Shown here one piece after another: positions 16,572 to 25,408 of a stretch of 35,529 bases of DNA. The notes under the pieces were generated by a model. That model was given only the letters and a program-made list of their open reading frames with translations. It was not told the DNA's origin and made no database searches. The stretch is from JANNGC01 sp043758205. GTDB taxonomy: Bacteria > Verrucomicrobiota > Verrucomicrobiia > Limisphaerales > SIBH01. Where the stretch lies: the NCBI GenBank assembly GCA_043758205.1, contig JAYVNY010000021.1:1-35529 (forward strand), in the 5' to 3' direction. Made by a program: the position numbers and the translations under genes. How positions within the stretch are numbered: position 1 is the first letter of the stretch; the number at the start of each line of letters is the position of its first letter.

Positions 16572-17300
16572 ATGCTTGACGTAATCGAAAAACTTCTCGT
16601 GCTCCAGGATCGCGACCGCAAAATCATTCAGGCCAAGGAGGAGCTGGCGCATGTCGGGCCGGAACGGCAGGAGTTGCTGTCGCGCGCCAGCGGCACGCAG
16701 GCCCGGCTGGACGCCGCCAAGCTGCGCGGCAAGCAGCTCGAATCCGACCGCAAAAAACTGGAACTCGACGCCGAGGCCAAGCAGCAGCAAATCGACAAAT
16801 GGGCCACCCAGCAGCTCCAGACCAAGAAGAACGAGGAATACAAGGCGCTCCAGCACGAGATTGACCACGGCAAGCAGGTCATCAGCGCCATCGAGGATCA
16901 GGAACTCGAACTCATGGAGAAAGCCGACGCGGCGCAGCGGGACGTGGTCGAGGCGCAGAAGCTCGCCGCCGAGGCGAAGAAAGTCGTGGACGCCAAAGTC
17001 TCCGACCTCGACGCGCGGGAGAAAAATTTGCAGGCCGAACTGGGCAAGCTGGAATCCAACCGCGCCGAACTGGCCGCCGTCGTGGACGAGGACGCCCGCA
17101 CGAAATACGAGCGCCTGCTGCGGAGCAAGGGCAGCAACGTCGTCGTCGGCATCAGCCATCACTCGTGCGGCGGCTGCCACATGAAGCTGGATCGCGGCAC
17201 GGTGGTGCAATGCCAGGCCAACCAGGAGATCATCTCCTGCAACAACTGCGGACGCATCCTCTACTTCACCCGCGACATGGACCTGGCCGTGGTGGATTAG
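16572..17300 (+). CDS. Coiled-coil protein with C-terminal C4 zinc ribbon (zf-RING_7 type)
   Basis: 242 residues from the ATG at 16572. Residues about 5-180 are an almost unbroken, charged heptad-rich coiled-coil hairpin. The C-terminal zinc ribbon has CGGC (C199, C202) and CNNC (C223, C226). This is the family annotated as C4-type zinc ribbon domain proteins, widespread in bacteria, with family members proposed to act with the ribosome or in nucleic-acid-related functions. It has no signal peptide and is cytoplasmic. The gene is probably monocistronic with its own promoter. It converges with the giant LTD/CotH gene, 105 bases away, with no good terminator hairpin visible between them. Confidence 0.88.
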   Translation: MLDVIEKLLVLQDRDRKIIQAKEELAHVGPERQELLSRASGTQARLDAAKLRGKQLESDRKKLELDAEAKQQQIDKWATQQLQTKKNEEYKALQHEIDHGKQVISAIEDQELELMEKADAAQRDVVEAQKLAAEAKKVVDAKVSDLDAREKNLQAELGKLESNRAELAAVVDEDARTKYERLLRSKGSNVVVGISHHSCGGCHMKLDRGTVVQCQANQEIISCNNCGRILYFTRDMDLAVVD

Positions 17301-17405
17301 GTTCCAGACCGCAAAACGTCCTGGTTTGGAAGCGGGACGCTCGTTCCACTCCCGAGGGGTTATGGCGCGACCCGATTCCCTGCCCCGGCCTTCCCAAGCT
17401 CTGGC

Positions 17406-20400
17406 TCAATCCACCGTGCGGATGCGGAAGAAGCGTTGCGGCAGATTGGTTGCGACATTCGTAAAGCTCAACGAGTCGCCAAGCGCGGTGTTCGTCCAGA
17501 GCGGCGTCCACGGCACGGTGTTCAAGTCGTTTTTGTAATCCACCGCATATTTTTTCCCGGCGCGCGTGCGCCAGGTCAGTTCCACATTGTCGCCATTGCG
17601 AAGGCTCCTGGTGAAGCCCGGCGCGGCGAGAACTTCCACGGTGATCGTCTCGCTGGCGTCGAGTGCGGGCGAGCCGTCGTCCGTGACGCGCACGGTGATC
17701 GAATTCGTGCCCACCGCGGCGGGCATCCAGGTGAACGCGCCCGCGCCGGTGATGCTTGCGCCGGCGGGCACCCCAGGATCGAGCGAGAACGTGAGCGTCT
17801 GCGCCGGTGTGTCGGAGTCAGTCGCCGTGGCGGTGAAAGCCAGGGTCTGGCCGAGGAACAGAATTTTGCTCCCGATGAAATCGAGCACGGGCGCGGCGTT
17901 CGGCGGCGCGGCAAGCTGGTTCGCCGCGCGCGGCGTCGCGGTGCCGGGCATGAAGTAAAACTGCGCCGCGCCATCGGGATAACGCCCGAGCGTCACGTCG
18001 TTCATCTGGCCGAAGAAGGTCACTTGATCAATGGCCGTGCCGTCCCGCGCGAAGAGGCCGATTTGCTCGCCGCCCGCGGCCAGCGAAAAATTCACATGCA
18101 GGTCGGCGCGCGGCACGCCGAGCGAAGTATTCTGGCCGGTCTCGTTGTCGGCCCACACGAGCAAATAGCCGCGGGGCGGAATCACGTGCGCCATGTTCGT
18201 GGTGATCTCGAACTTGAATTTGTTCGTGAGCGCGTCGGTCAGGAAATAGCCCGCGAGGTCCACGGCGTTCGTGCCGGGATTGTAGAGTTCAAACCAGTCC
18301 TCGAAGTGTCCGTCCGCCGGATCGGCGACAATGCTGCTGTTCTGCGCCATCAGCTCGTTGATGAAGACGGTGATGGGCGGGAATCGTCCGTCATTCGTGC
18401 CGCCGGGTGTGACGTAGAAAAATTCCTGCCGCTCGAAGGACTGCCCGTCCGGGAACGAGCCGAAGCTGCGCCCGGCATGGACCCCCGCGTAGTTCAGATA
18501 ATCAATGACCTGCGGCACGCCGCCGTACAGGCGCGAGAGCGCCAGTCCGCCGGACGCGGGCGGCAGTGTGAAGCTGGTGTGGTATTCAGAGTTGGTCGTC
18601 TCGCCCGGTTCGCCGTCGCAAAAGACGATGAGGAACTGCGTCGGCCCGAGGCTGCTGCCGGGCGGGAAGGCCCAGTTGGTCAGGTTCGTGTAGGTGCTGG
18701 TGAGGAACAGGCCATCGAGCGAAAGGGTGTTCGTGCTGCGGTTGTAAATTTCCACCCACGCCTCGCGCTCGCCACGGCTGTCCAAGATGCCCACCGTGTT
18801 TTCCGGCTGCACCTCGTTGAGCCAGAGCGACGGGAAGGCGGGCAAGGTCGCGAGTCCTTCATTCGTGCGGCCCGGCGTGAGCGAGTTCGTCGCGGCGGTG
18901 AGGATTTGTGCGGGCACGTAGTTCGACGGGGTGATGAAGATGTTGATGTTGGTGAAGCCGCTGTTGGTGGAGGTCTGGAGGAAGGCGCTGTTGCGGACGC
19001 GCGCATAAAGATTCGTGGCCGAGTTGGTGGCCCAGTACCAGAAGCTTAACGTGTTCGTCGTATTGATCGGGGGGGCGGGCGAGAGGAACTGATACATCGA
19101 ACGGCTGTAGGTCGGGTTGTTGGCCGCGCCGGGCGATGCGCCCACGATCTTGAACGCGCCCGCGCCCGCGTGGACGAGGTCGCCGACGATGGTGGTGTTC
19201 GTGTAGTTCGTGCCGAAGACCCAACTGTTCGTCAGGCCGAAGACGAGCGCGGATTCGAAGTCGCCGTTGGAGACGTAGTTGGGACCGACGCCGGCATTGG
19301 TGCCGGGGACGATGAAGAGGTCGTCAATCCACGCCGTGCCCGCCTCGCCCAGATAGAGGAGGAAACGCATCGGGCCGCTGCCGTTCTCGCCCGTGCCACT
19401 GCTGCCGCTGGCGCTGAAAAACCGCCAGCCGTCCCGCAGCACGGCGGGGGTGGAGACGGCGGGAACAGTCACCGCCGGCACGTAGCCGGAAAACCAGTCG
19501 CCCACTCGGCTGTTGTCCTGGTTGGGATCGATCACTTGCAACGACGAGCCGGTGCCGTTCGCGTTGGTGCTCCACGGCGCGACGCTGTCGTAACGAACTT
19601 TGTCCACGACAATCATCGGGTCGTTGGTCATGGATCCAGGCTTGAGCAGCGTGAGCGTCTCGCCGCCGTTCTGCAGCACGCCGCTGAACTCGCCGAGGGG
19701 CGCGCCGGCCGCGAAGCCATAAGCGCCCGCGTAGGAGGCCGCGTTCGCGGCCACCACCACGAACTGGCGGTTGGTGATGAAGCTCCCCGCCGGAAACGTG
19801 AAATCGATCCCGTTGATCTTCCAGCCGCTCAAATCAAAACTCGCGTTCAAGGAGGTGTTAAACAGCTCCACGTAAGCCGAGTCCGGCAGGTACGGGTTAT
19901 ACATGATTTCATTGAAGACAACCGTGCCGACCGGATTGGGCGCGGCATTGGTGTAGAAGACCGTGCGCGTGGCGCTGTTCGTGACCGTGTCGTTCAGATC
20001 GAGGGCGACCACCTCCAGGTTGTTCGAGGCCGCGCTGACCGGCAGCGTGATGGACCAGCCGGAAAGCGAAGTCCAGGTGATCGGATACGTCGCGCCGTTG
20101 ATGGTGATGGTCTTGACCCAGACCGGCGCGGTGCCGGTGAGCGTGATGAGTCCGGAGCCGTTCGTGATCACGCTGGCGGTCGCGACGTTGAAGGCATTGG
20201 TGCCGCCCGCGTTGCCAATCGTCGTCTTCGCGAAATCGCCGCGTGCCTGGACGTAAGCCACATCGGCGGAATAATTCTGCCCGGCCAGCGCGCCGTAATG
20301 GCTGATCCAGTAGGTCAAGTAAGTCGTGTTGAACGTCGTGCTGACGTGGTCCAGGACGTGCGCGTAAAAGCAGCGCAGGTTGGGCGTGAGGTTGACGATG

Positions 20401-23400
20401 TTGGCCAGGTTCTGGTTGCCGACCAGCGCGGAGCTGGTCCCGTTGTTGAACGAGAAATCCATGTCCCACGGCAGATAGACCGACTTCTGATCGCTGGCCC
20501 GGATGTGGGTCATGAAGTTGTGGTTGTTGCCGAAGGTGTACATGTCGCCCACGCCGCACAGGGTGATGGCCCCGTAGGCGCTCATCCATTCGTTGATGTC
20601 CATGGTCTGCGCCGTCTCCAGTTGCAACTGCGCGCCGGTCAGGCTGAACATCTTCGCGAAGGTGATGAACGGCGAGTAGTCGTCCGTGTCGCGATGGTTC
20701 TTTTTGATGAAGTTGTAGCGGTAGAGCTCCTTGTCGCCGCCGAGATTTTGATAATCAAGAGTCGCGATGCCGTCCGGGTTTGGAATCTTATACCCGCCGG
20801 CGTCCACCGTGGTCGGATAGTAAATCAGTTCCAGTTCATAGAACGATCCCTTGCCGCCGTTCGCGAATTGCGCCCCGGCAAATTCATCCTCGAAACGCGG
20901 CGCGAAGATGGCGGTGCCGTATTCCGCGACCTGGGGGGAGAGCACGCGGATGAGGTCAGGGTTCACGGCGGGCACGCCCGCGTGGAGCATGATGTGGCGC
21001 AGGATGATTTCCTCGTTGGCCGGGCGGCTGCCGCCGTTGGAGCGATCCACGAGCATGACCGGATGCACGCCGCGAAACAGATCGTCGGGCTGGAACTCCA
21101 GATGGAAGCCGACGCGCCCGCTGACGGCGCGCCCGCGCTCGCTGCTCTTGAGCCGCACGCCCATGTCGTAATACGCCTTGCGCTCGTCATAAATCACCGT
21201 GCAGGGCAGCACCTCGTTGCTCATCACGTTCGTGGTCGCGTGCAGCAGCGCCACGTTCGCGGGCGAGAGCAGGATGCGGATGTTGTGCAGCGCGGCGAGA
21301 TTGGCCGCCCCGTCGAAGACGCGGTAGAACGCCGCCGAGTTAGTACCGTTGGCCGGGAAAGTGGACACCGCGCCGAGACCGTCCGTGCCGCGCACGTAGA
21401 ACTGCACCAACGCGCTCGCCACCTGGCCGGGAATCGTCCCGGAGTAAATTCCATTCTGCAAACTCATGGCCGCGTTCGACCACGCGCCGCCGTTGACCGA
21501 CCAGAACACCGAGCACGACGCGACGCCCTGCGGGTCTTGCGCCTGCACCGTGACCGTGACCGACTGCCCGGCGGCGGGCGCGACCGGCGTGTGCGCAAAC
21601 GACGCGTAGGTCGGCCCGACGTTCGTCGCGTAGCGCGAATTGCGCGCGCCCGGCGTGCCGTTCAACTGCGGATAGCTGATCGGCGTGGTGCGCGCGATGC
21701 GGTTGAAGTAGCCGCGCGTGTTCAGCAAATTGTTCCCCGCGATCCACTTGGCGCGGAACGACACCTGGTAGGTGTTGCCGTTGACAATGGTGTTCCCACC
21801 TGCCCAGGTCGCTTCGATGTGGTTGTGCATGTGCTCCTGCGGGCCGTTGGCGATGAGGTGCAGCGCGTGGTTGGCGGGGTTTTCCGGATCAATATCGACG
21901 CGGCTCAGACGGTGATTGCCGATGACGCGCCAGCCGGTGATGCCGCTCTCGAAATTGCCGTTGCTGATCAGTTGAATCTGCCCGCTTCCCGGCGACTGCA
22001 AGACGCTGATGTCATCCACGTAGCACTCGCCGTCGGCGAGCAGGCCCATGATGAAGTCGCGCCACTGGTTATCCGGCGTGGGCGTGGGGCTGCTGGCGAT
22101 GGCGACGAAACGATAGGTGTAAGTCTGCCAGCCGGATTTGCCGGACTCGTCGCTCGCAGCCCAGGCCTCGGCCTTCGAGTTGTCGGCGAGTGGATCGCGC
22201 AACTCCAACGACGAGCCTCCGCCGCCCGCGTAGCCCGGCCAGCGTCCGCTGCTGTAGTAATGGACTTCGTTCGCCGGATTGCCGACCGGGTCTTCGAGCA
22301 CGATGCGGTCGTCGTTGCCGGAAAGTTTGCCGCCGAGATTGCCCACCGCATCCACGGCGGGATACGTCGCATGAAACGTCGTGAGGTCATCCGCGATGAC
22401 GAGATACGCGCCCGCCGCGAGGGTGCGGCCCGCCGCGAACTTGTAGCTCACGCCGCCGGACAATTTCCAGCCGCTCAGGTCCACCGTGTTCGAGCGGCGA
22501 TTGTAGAGTTCAATCCACGCCTCGGGATTGTCCTTGGGCGGAATGTTCGTGGTCACCGCCGGGAAGGACTTGTGCGAATACATGATCTCGTTGATCACGA
22601 TCCGGTTGTCGAAGGCGAAGCTGTTCGCCGCGCCGGGCGTGGGCGCGCCCGGAATGAGCCACGTCCCCGTGCCGTCGGGATAGCGCGCGCGCGCGCCTTT
22701 CTTCACCACCACGGCGTCGTGGACTGCGACGCGGTTGGACGAGTAGAGGAAAAGCCGTTCGCCAGACGAAGGCAGGAAGCCGAGCGTGCCATTGGTCAGC
22801 GCGAGGAACGCGCCGCCGTTGAGCGTCACACCGGAGGGAATCACGTACTCATGGTTCGTCGCGGCTTCGTGGTGAATGACCAACCCGTCGAGCGCGAGGG
22901 CATTGGTCCCATAGTTCATCAGTTCGAGCCAGAACGCGCCGTTGGTCGAAGCGGACAATTCGTTGAAGGCCAGCGCCACCGAGGGCACTGGCACCGGCAC
23001 ATACGACAAGTCCACGTCCACCAGCGGGCCATCCGGGCTGCCTGCCGCCTGGTGCACCTCCACGGCGAGCACGTTCGTACCCACGACGAGGCTGCCCGCC
23101 GGAATCGTGATCGGCCCGCTGTAATTCACCGCGCTCACGTCGGAGAGCGCCGGCGTCGCGTAGCTGATCGCGCCCGCCGGCAGGTTCTGCCGATGAACCT
23201 CGACGCCGTTCAGGTAAAACACCGCGCCGTCGGCCACGATGGGATTGATGCTCAGGGTCGTGTATTGCGGGTTGCCGGCGAAAGTGAAGCCCTTGCGAAA
23301 ATAGTAAGTGCTCGGCCCGGCGGGCAGAGGCGAATTCGTGTTCGCCGTGTAGGCCGTGGCACTCACCGTCGCCCGGAAAGCGCCAGGCCCGGCCCCCTGG

Positions 23401-24527
23401 TTCTCGGTGCCAAATTCCAGGGTGTTCGTTCCGCTGACAAAGCCGCTGCTCAAAGTGAACGGTGAACTGAAGGACGCGAAGCCGGCGAACGCGGAGCCGG
23501 CCGCGACGCCGTTGAGGAAGACGTTCGTCAAGGCGTTGTCAATGGCCACCGAGAAATTGAGTTGCGCGGTGCTCGGCACGAAGCCGGCCAAAGAGAAGGT
23601 GGTCTTGTAGCCGTAGCCGCCGCCGTTGATCGAGGTCGTGCCGGGATTGACCACGCTGATCCATTTCGACGCCGAGTCGTTCGCCAGCCACGCCGGATGA
23701 TTCAGAGTCACAATCGCCGCCATGCCCGGTGTCCCTTGCGCCCCATAGCTGAGGAGGTAGTGCGCATCGTTGCCTCCATCCGCAACGGGCGCTCCAGCCG
23801 CATCCAGGCCCGTGTTGAACAGGCCGGGAACAGCGCGGTTGGTCAGGTTGAAGCGCGACGGCCACGCGGTGTCATCGAAATTCGCCGCGCTCCATCCGGT
23901 GCCGAGATCGGTGCCGGACGCTTCGTACTTCCACATTGTCCCGATGGAAATCAAACCGATGCTGGAACTGCTCGCGCCGGGAAAATTATCGGTGCCCGGC
24001 GTGCCGCCCACCTGTGCGCTCGCCGCCCAGTTCGCCGCCGCCGCGCTGCCCGTGTCGCGATTGCGCTTGGCCAGCGACACGCCGGAACGATCCGGCGCGC
24101 CCGGCCATTCGCCCTCCGTGCCGTAATTGATTTCGTCCATGAGGCGCCCGGCGTTGTTGCGCAGGCGCAAGGTGCCGCCGCTGTTGGACAGCCGGTTGGT
24201 GAACGGCCCGGTGATGTTCGTCTGCCCGCTCGACGCGAGAATGGTCGCCGGGCTTGCCGCGATGACGATGAAGCCCCGCCCCGCGAGGCGCGAGTTGGCC
24301 GGGAAGGTGTAGCCGATGTCGCCCGAGATGGTCCACCCCGACACGTCCACATCCACGGACATCTGGTTATAGAACTCGACCCACTCGTGCATGGCCTCGT
24401 TGGTCGCATCCGTGTTCGGCGGGTGATACATGATCTCATTGAAGACCAGGGTGGTGTCTGCGCGAGCGGAGGCGAGCAGCAAAAAAGAAAACGCGCACGA
24501 CGCGACGGCAAGGCAAAGACGTTTCAT
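17406..24527 (-). CDS. Giant secreted lamin-tail / CotH-kinase protein
   Basis: 2373 residues from the ATG at 24527, which opens the signal peptide MKRLCLAVASCAFSFLLLAS; the frame extends 14 codons upstream without a signal. Six lamin-tail-like domains start near residues 25 (VFNEIMYHPP), 520 (FNELSAS), 641 (INEIMYS), 1535 (FNEIMYNP), 1901 (LNEVQPE) and 2053 (INELMAQN). Each keeps the ELYN / DLSGW pattern. A CotH-type kinase-fold region covers about 1070-1450, with VRLKSSERG near 1120, GNNHNFMTHIRASD, and the metal-binding-type PWDMDFSF near 1354. An Ig/cadherin-like domain lies near 2210-2305, and the last 60 residues are the small C-terminal beta module. Known CotH proteins phosphorylate secreted proteins using ATP; whether this copy is active outside the cell is unclear. 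It is likely a surface or secreted adhesion or modification protein. No partner gene is adjacent. Confidence 0.88.
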   Translation of the reverse strand: MKRLCLAVASCAFSFLLLASARADTTLVFNEIMYHPPNTDATNEAMHEWVEFYNQMSVDVDVSGWTISGDIGYTFPANSRLAGRGFIVIAASPATILASSGQTNITGPFTNRLSNSGGTLRLRNNAGRLMDEINYGTEGEWPGAPDRSGVSLAKRNRDTGSAAAANWAASAQVGGTPGTDNFPGASSSSIGLISIGTMWKYEASGTDLGTGWSAANFDDTAWPSRFNLTNRAVPGLFNTGLDAAGAPVADGGNDAHYLLSYGAQGTPGMAAIVTLNHPAWLANDSASKWISVVNPGTTSINGGGYGYKTTFSLAGFVPSTAQLNFSVAIDNALTNVFLNGVAAGSAFAGFASFSSPFTLSSGFVSGTNTLEFGTENQGAGPGAFRATVSATAYTANTNSPLPAGPSTYYFRKGFTFAGNPQYTTLSINPIVADGAVFYLNGVEVHRQNLPAGAISYATPALSDVSAVNYSGPITIPAGSLVVGTNVLAVEVHQAAGSPDGPLVDVDLSYVPVPVPSVALAFNELSASTNGAFWLELMNYGTNALALDGLVIHHEAATNHEYVIPSGVTLNGGAFLALTNGTLGFLPSSGERLFLYSSNRVAVHDAVVVKKGARARYPDGTGTWLIPGAPTPGAANSFAFDNRIVINEIMYSHKSFPAVTTNIPPKDNPEAWIELYNRRSNTVDLSGWKLSGGVSYKFAAGRTLAAGAYLVIADDLTTFHATYPAVDAVGNLGGKLSGNDDRIVLEDPVGNPANEVHYYSSGRWPGYAGGGGSSLELRDPLADNSKAEAWAASDESGKSGWQTYTYRFVAIASSPTPTPDNQWRDFIMGLLADGECYVDDISVLQSPGSGQIQLISNGNFESGITGWRVIGNHRLSRVDIDPENPANHALHLIANGPQEHMHNHIEATWAGGNTIVNGNTYQVSFRAKWIAGNNLLNTRGYFNRIARTTPISYPQLNGTPGARNSRYATNVGPTYASFAHTPVAPAAGQSVTVTVQAQDPQGVASCSVFWSVNGGAWSNAAMSLQNGIYSGTIPGQVASALVQFYVRGTDGLGAVSTFPANGTNSAAFYRVFDGAANLAALHNIRILLSPANVALLHATTNVMSNEVLPCTVIYDERKAYYDMGVRLKSSERGRAVSGRVGFHLEFQPDDLFRGVHPVMLVDRSNGGSRPANEEIILRHIMLHAGVPAVNPDLIRVLSPQVAEYGTAIFAPRFEDEFAGAQFANGGKGSFYELELIYYPTTVDAGGYKIPNPDGIATLDYQNLGGDKELYRYNFIKKNHRDTDDYSPFITFAKMFSLTGAQLQLETAQTMDINEWMSAYGAITLCGVGDMYTFGNNHNFMTHIRASDQKSVYLPWDMDFSFNNGTSSALVGNQNLANIVNLTPNLRCFYAHVLDHVSTTFNTTYLTYWISHYGALAGQNYSADVAYVQARGDFAKTTIGNAGGTNAFNVATASVITNGSGLITLTGTAPVWVKTITINGATYPITWTSLSGWSITLPVSAASNNLEVVALDLNDTVTNSATRTVFYTNAAPNPVGTVVFNEIMYNPYLPDSAYVELFNTSLNASFDLSGWKINGIDFTFPAGSFITNRQFVVVAANAASYAGAYGFAAGAPLGEFSGVLQNGGETLTLLKPGSMTNDPMIVVDKVRYDSVAPWSTNANGTGSSLQVIDPNQDNSRVGDWFSGYVPAVTVPAVSTPAVLRDGWRFFSASGSSGTGENGSGPMRFLLYLGEAGTAWIDDLFIVPGTNAGVGPNYVSNGDFESALVFGLTNSWVFGTNYTNTTIVGDLVHAGAGAFKIVGASPGAANNPTYSRSMYQFLSPAPPINTTNTLSFWYWATNSATNLYARVRNSAFLQTSTNSGFTNINIFITPSNYVPAQILTAATNSLTPGRTNEGLATLPAFPSLWLNEVQPENTVGILDSRGEREAWVEIYNRSTNTLSLDGLFLTSTYTNLTNWAFPPGSSLGPTQFLIVFCDGEPGETTNSEYHTSFTLPPASGGLALSRLYGGVPQVIDYLNYAGVHAGRSFGSFPDGQSFERQEFFYVTPGGTNDGRFPPITVFINELMAQNSSIVADPADGHFEDWFELYNPGTNAVDLAGYFLTDALTNKFKFEITTNMAHVIPPRGYLLVWADNETGQNTSLGVPRADLHVNFSLAAGGEQIGLFARDGTAIDQVTFFGQMNDVTLGRYPDGAAQFYFMPGTATPRAANQLAAPPNAAPVLDFIGSKILFLGQTLAFTATATDSDTPAQTLTFSLDPGVPAGASITGAGAFTWMPAAVGTNSITVRVTDDGSPALDASETITVEVLAAPGFTRSLRNGDNVELTWRTRAGKKYAVDYKNDLNTVPWTPLWTNTALGDSLSFTNVATNLPQRFFRIRTVD

Positions 24528-24664
24528 AGCTTGGGCGGTTTGGATGTCGCGAACGTAACGAGGAAACATTCCGGTGACAATGCTTGTTAATGCGCCGGCC
24601 AGGATGCCGACGCGCGCAGACCCGCTGGTTCAGAAATTTCCGCCACCTGCCGACACCAGACCTC

Positions 24665-25168
24665 ATGGCTCACATTTGCCAATGCTGCGGTCTGGCCCAC
24701 GACGGGCTGCCGCTCGACGTCGGGTTCGCGAAACCCGGTGCGTACCTCAATCTCAAAACGCGCCGCCAGAAGGCCCAGTGCGAGATGTCCGCCGATGTGT
24801 GCGTCATCGCGAAGAAACGTTTTTTCATCCGCGGCTGCCTGCCGATTCCACTGCGCGACACCGGCAGCGTCTTCGTGTGGGGCGTGTGGGCGGAGGTCTC
24901 GGAGCACGTCTTCGGGCGTTACCAGCAGCGGCGCGACGCCGACCGCCAGCGCGAACTGCCCTCGCCCGCCGCGCTTTCCGTCGAGTCCGAGCCCGCACTG
25001 CGCGGCATGGACCGATTGCCGATTCTGATTCACTTCGGCAACGCCGACCAGCGCCCGACCTTCAAGCTGGAGCCGACCAACCACTGGCTCGGCCGCGATC
25101 AACAGAACGGCATCACTCTGCACCGCCTGCACGAAGTTTTGCACGCGCTGTTCCCCCGGCATTTCTGA
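24665..25168 (+). CDS. DUF2199 domain protein
   Basis: 167 residues from the ATG at 24665; an in-frame ATG at 24584 would add 27 arginine-rich residues and is rejected. The N-terminus has a CxxC pair (CQCCG) followed by HDGLPLDVGF, the opening pattern of the DUF2199 family. The middle holds RGCLPIPLRD and VWGVWAEVSE, and the end has HRLHEVLHALFPRHF, all typical of the family. The function is unknown. Cytoplasmic, no signal peptide, stands alone. Its stop is 2 bases from the left arm of a composite inverted repeat shared with argH. Confidence 0.8.
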   Translation: MAHICQCCGLAHDGLPLDVGFAKPGAYLNLKTRRQKAQCEMSADVCVIAKKRFFIRGCLPIPLRDTGSVFVWGVWAEVSEHVFGRYQQRRDADRQRELPSPAALSVESEPALRGMDRLPILIHFGNADQRPTFKLEPTNHWLGRDQQNGITLHRLHEVLHALFPRHF

Positions 25169-25170
25169 GC

Positions 25171-25407
25171 GGAGGGCGGACCGCCGAGTCCGCGTGTTCG
25201 ATTTCAGAAGATTGAAACAAATTTTTAACGCCAAGACGCCAAGGCGCAAAGGCGCGGAGAAAAACTGAAACGCGGCAGAACACAACCTCCCCCCGCTCTC
25301 TTCTTTGCGTCTCCGCGCCTTGGCGTCTTGGCGTTAAAACAAAAAGGCTCCCATCCTCAGAGCGTTTGGCGTCATCAGAAACACGCGGACTGGGCGGTCC
25401 GCGCTCC
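25171..25407. repeat. REPIN-like inverted pair, copy 2, enclosing a second inverted repeat
   Basis: Outer arms 25171-25198 and 25380-25407 are reverse complements at 26 of 28 positions. Each starts at its outer end with GGAG and holds a hairpin with stem GCGGAC/GTCCGC. The element begins 2 bases after the DUF2199 stop and ends 1 base before the argH stop codon, so it fills the whole gap between two convergent genes. It may serve both as a bidirectional terminator. Confidence 0.75.
25223..25339. repeat. Inner inverted repeat of ACGCCAAG words
   Basis: Bases 25223-25247 and 25315-25339 are perfect reverse complements over 25 bases, built from ACGCCAAG/GACGCCAAGGCGC words. Weaker copies of the words AAAGGCGCGGAGA and GGAGACGCAAAGA continue inward. 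The element lies inside the REPIN-like pair at 25171-25407 and has a different sequence, which suggests two insertion events in one gap. Confidence 0.8.
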
Positions 25408-25408
25408 T

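Noticed and set aside
19170..23465. Plus-strand open frame of 1431 codons inside the giant gene
   Set aside because: It is antisense to a well-supported gene, is rich in R, H and V as expected from GC-skewed codon shadows, and has no recognisable domain.
24528..24664. Promoter for the giant gene (minus-strand TTGTCA)
   Set aside because: A -35-like TTGTCA is present but the -10 candidate (TTACGT) is too weak to call.
25223..25339. CRISPR-like array
   Set aside because: The repeats are inverted word pairs with no regular spacers; nothing in the window shows direct repeats with unique spacers or cas genes.
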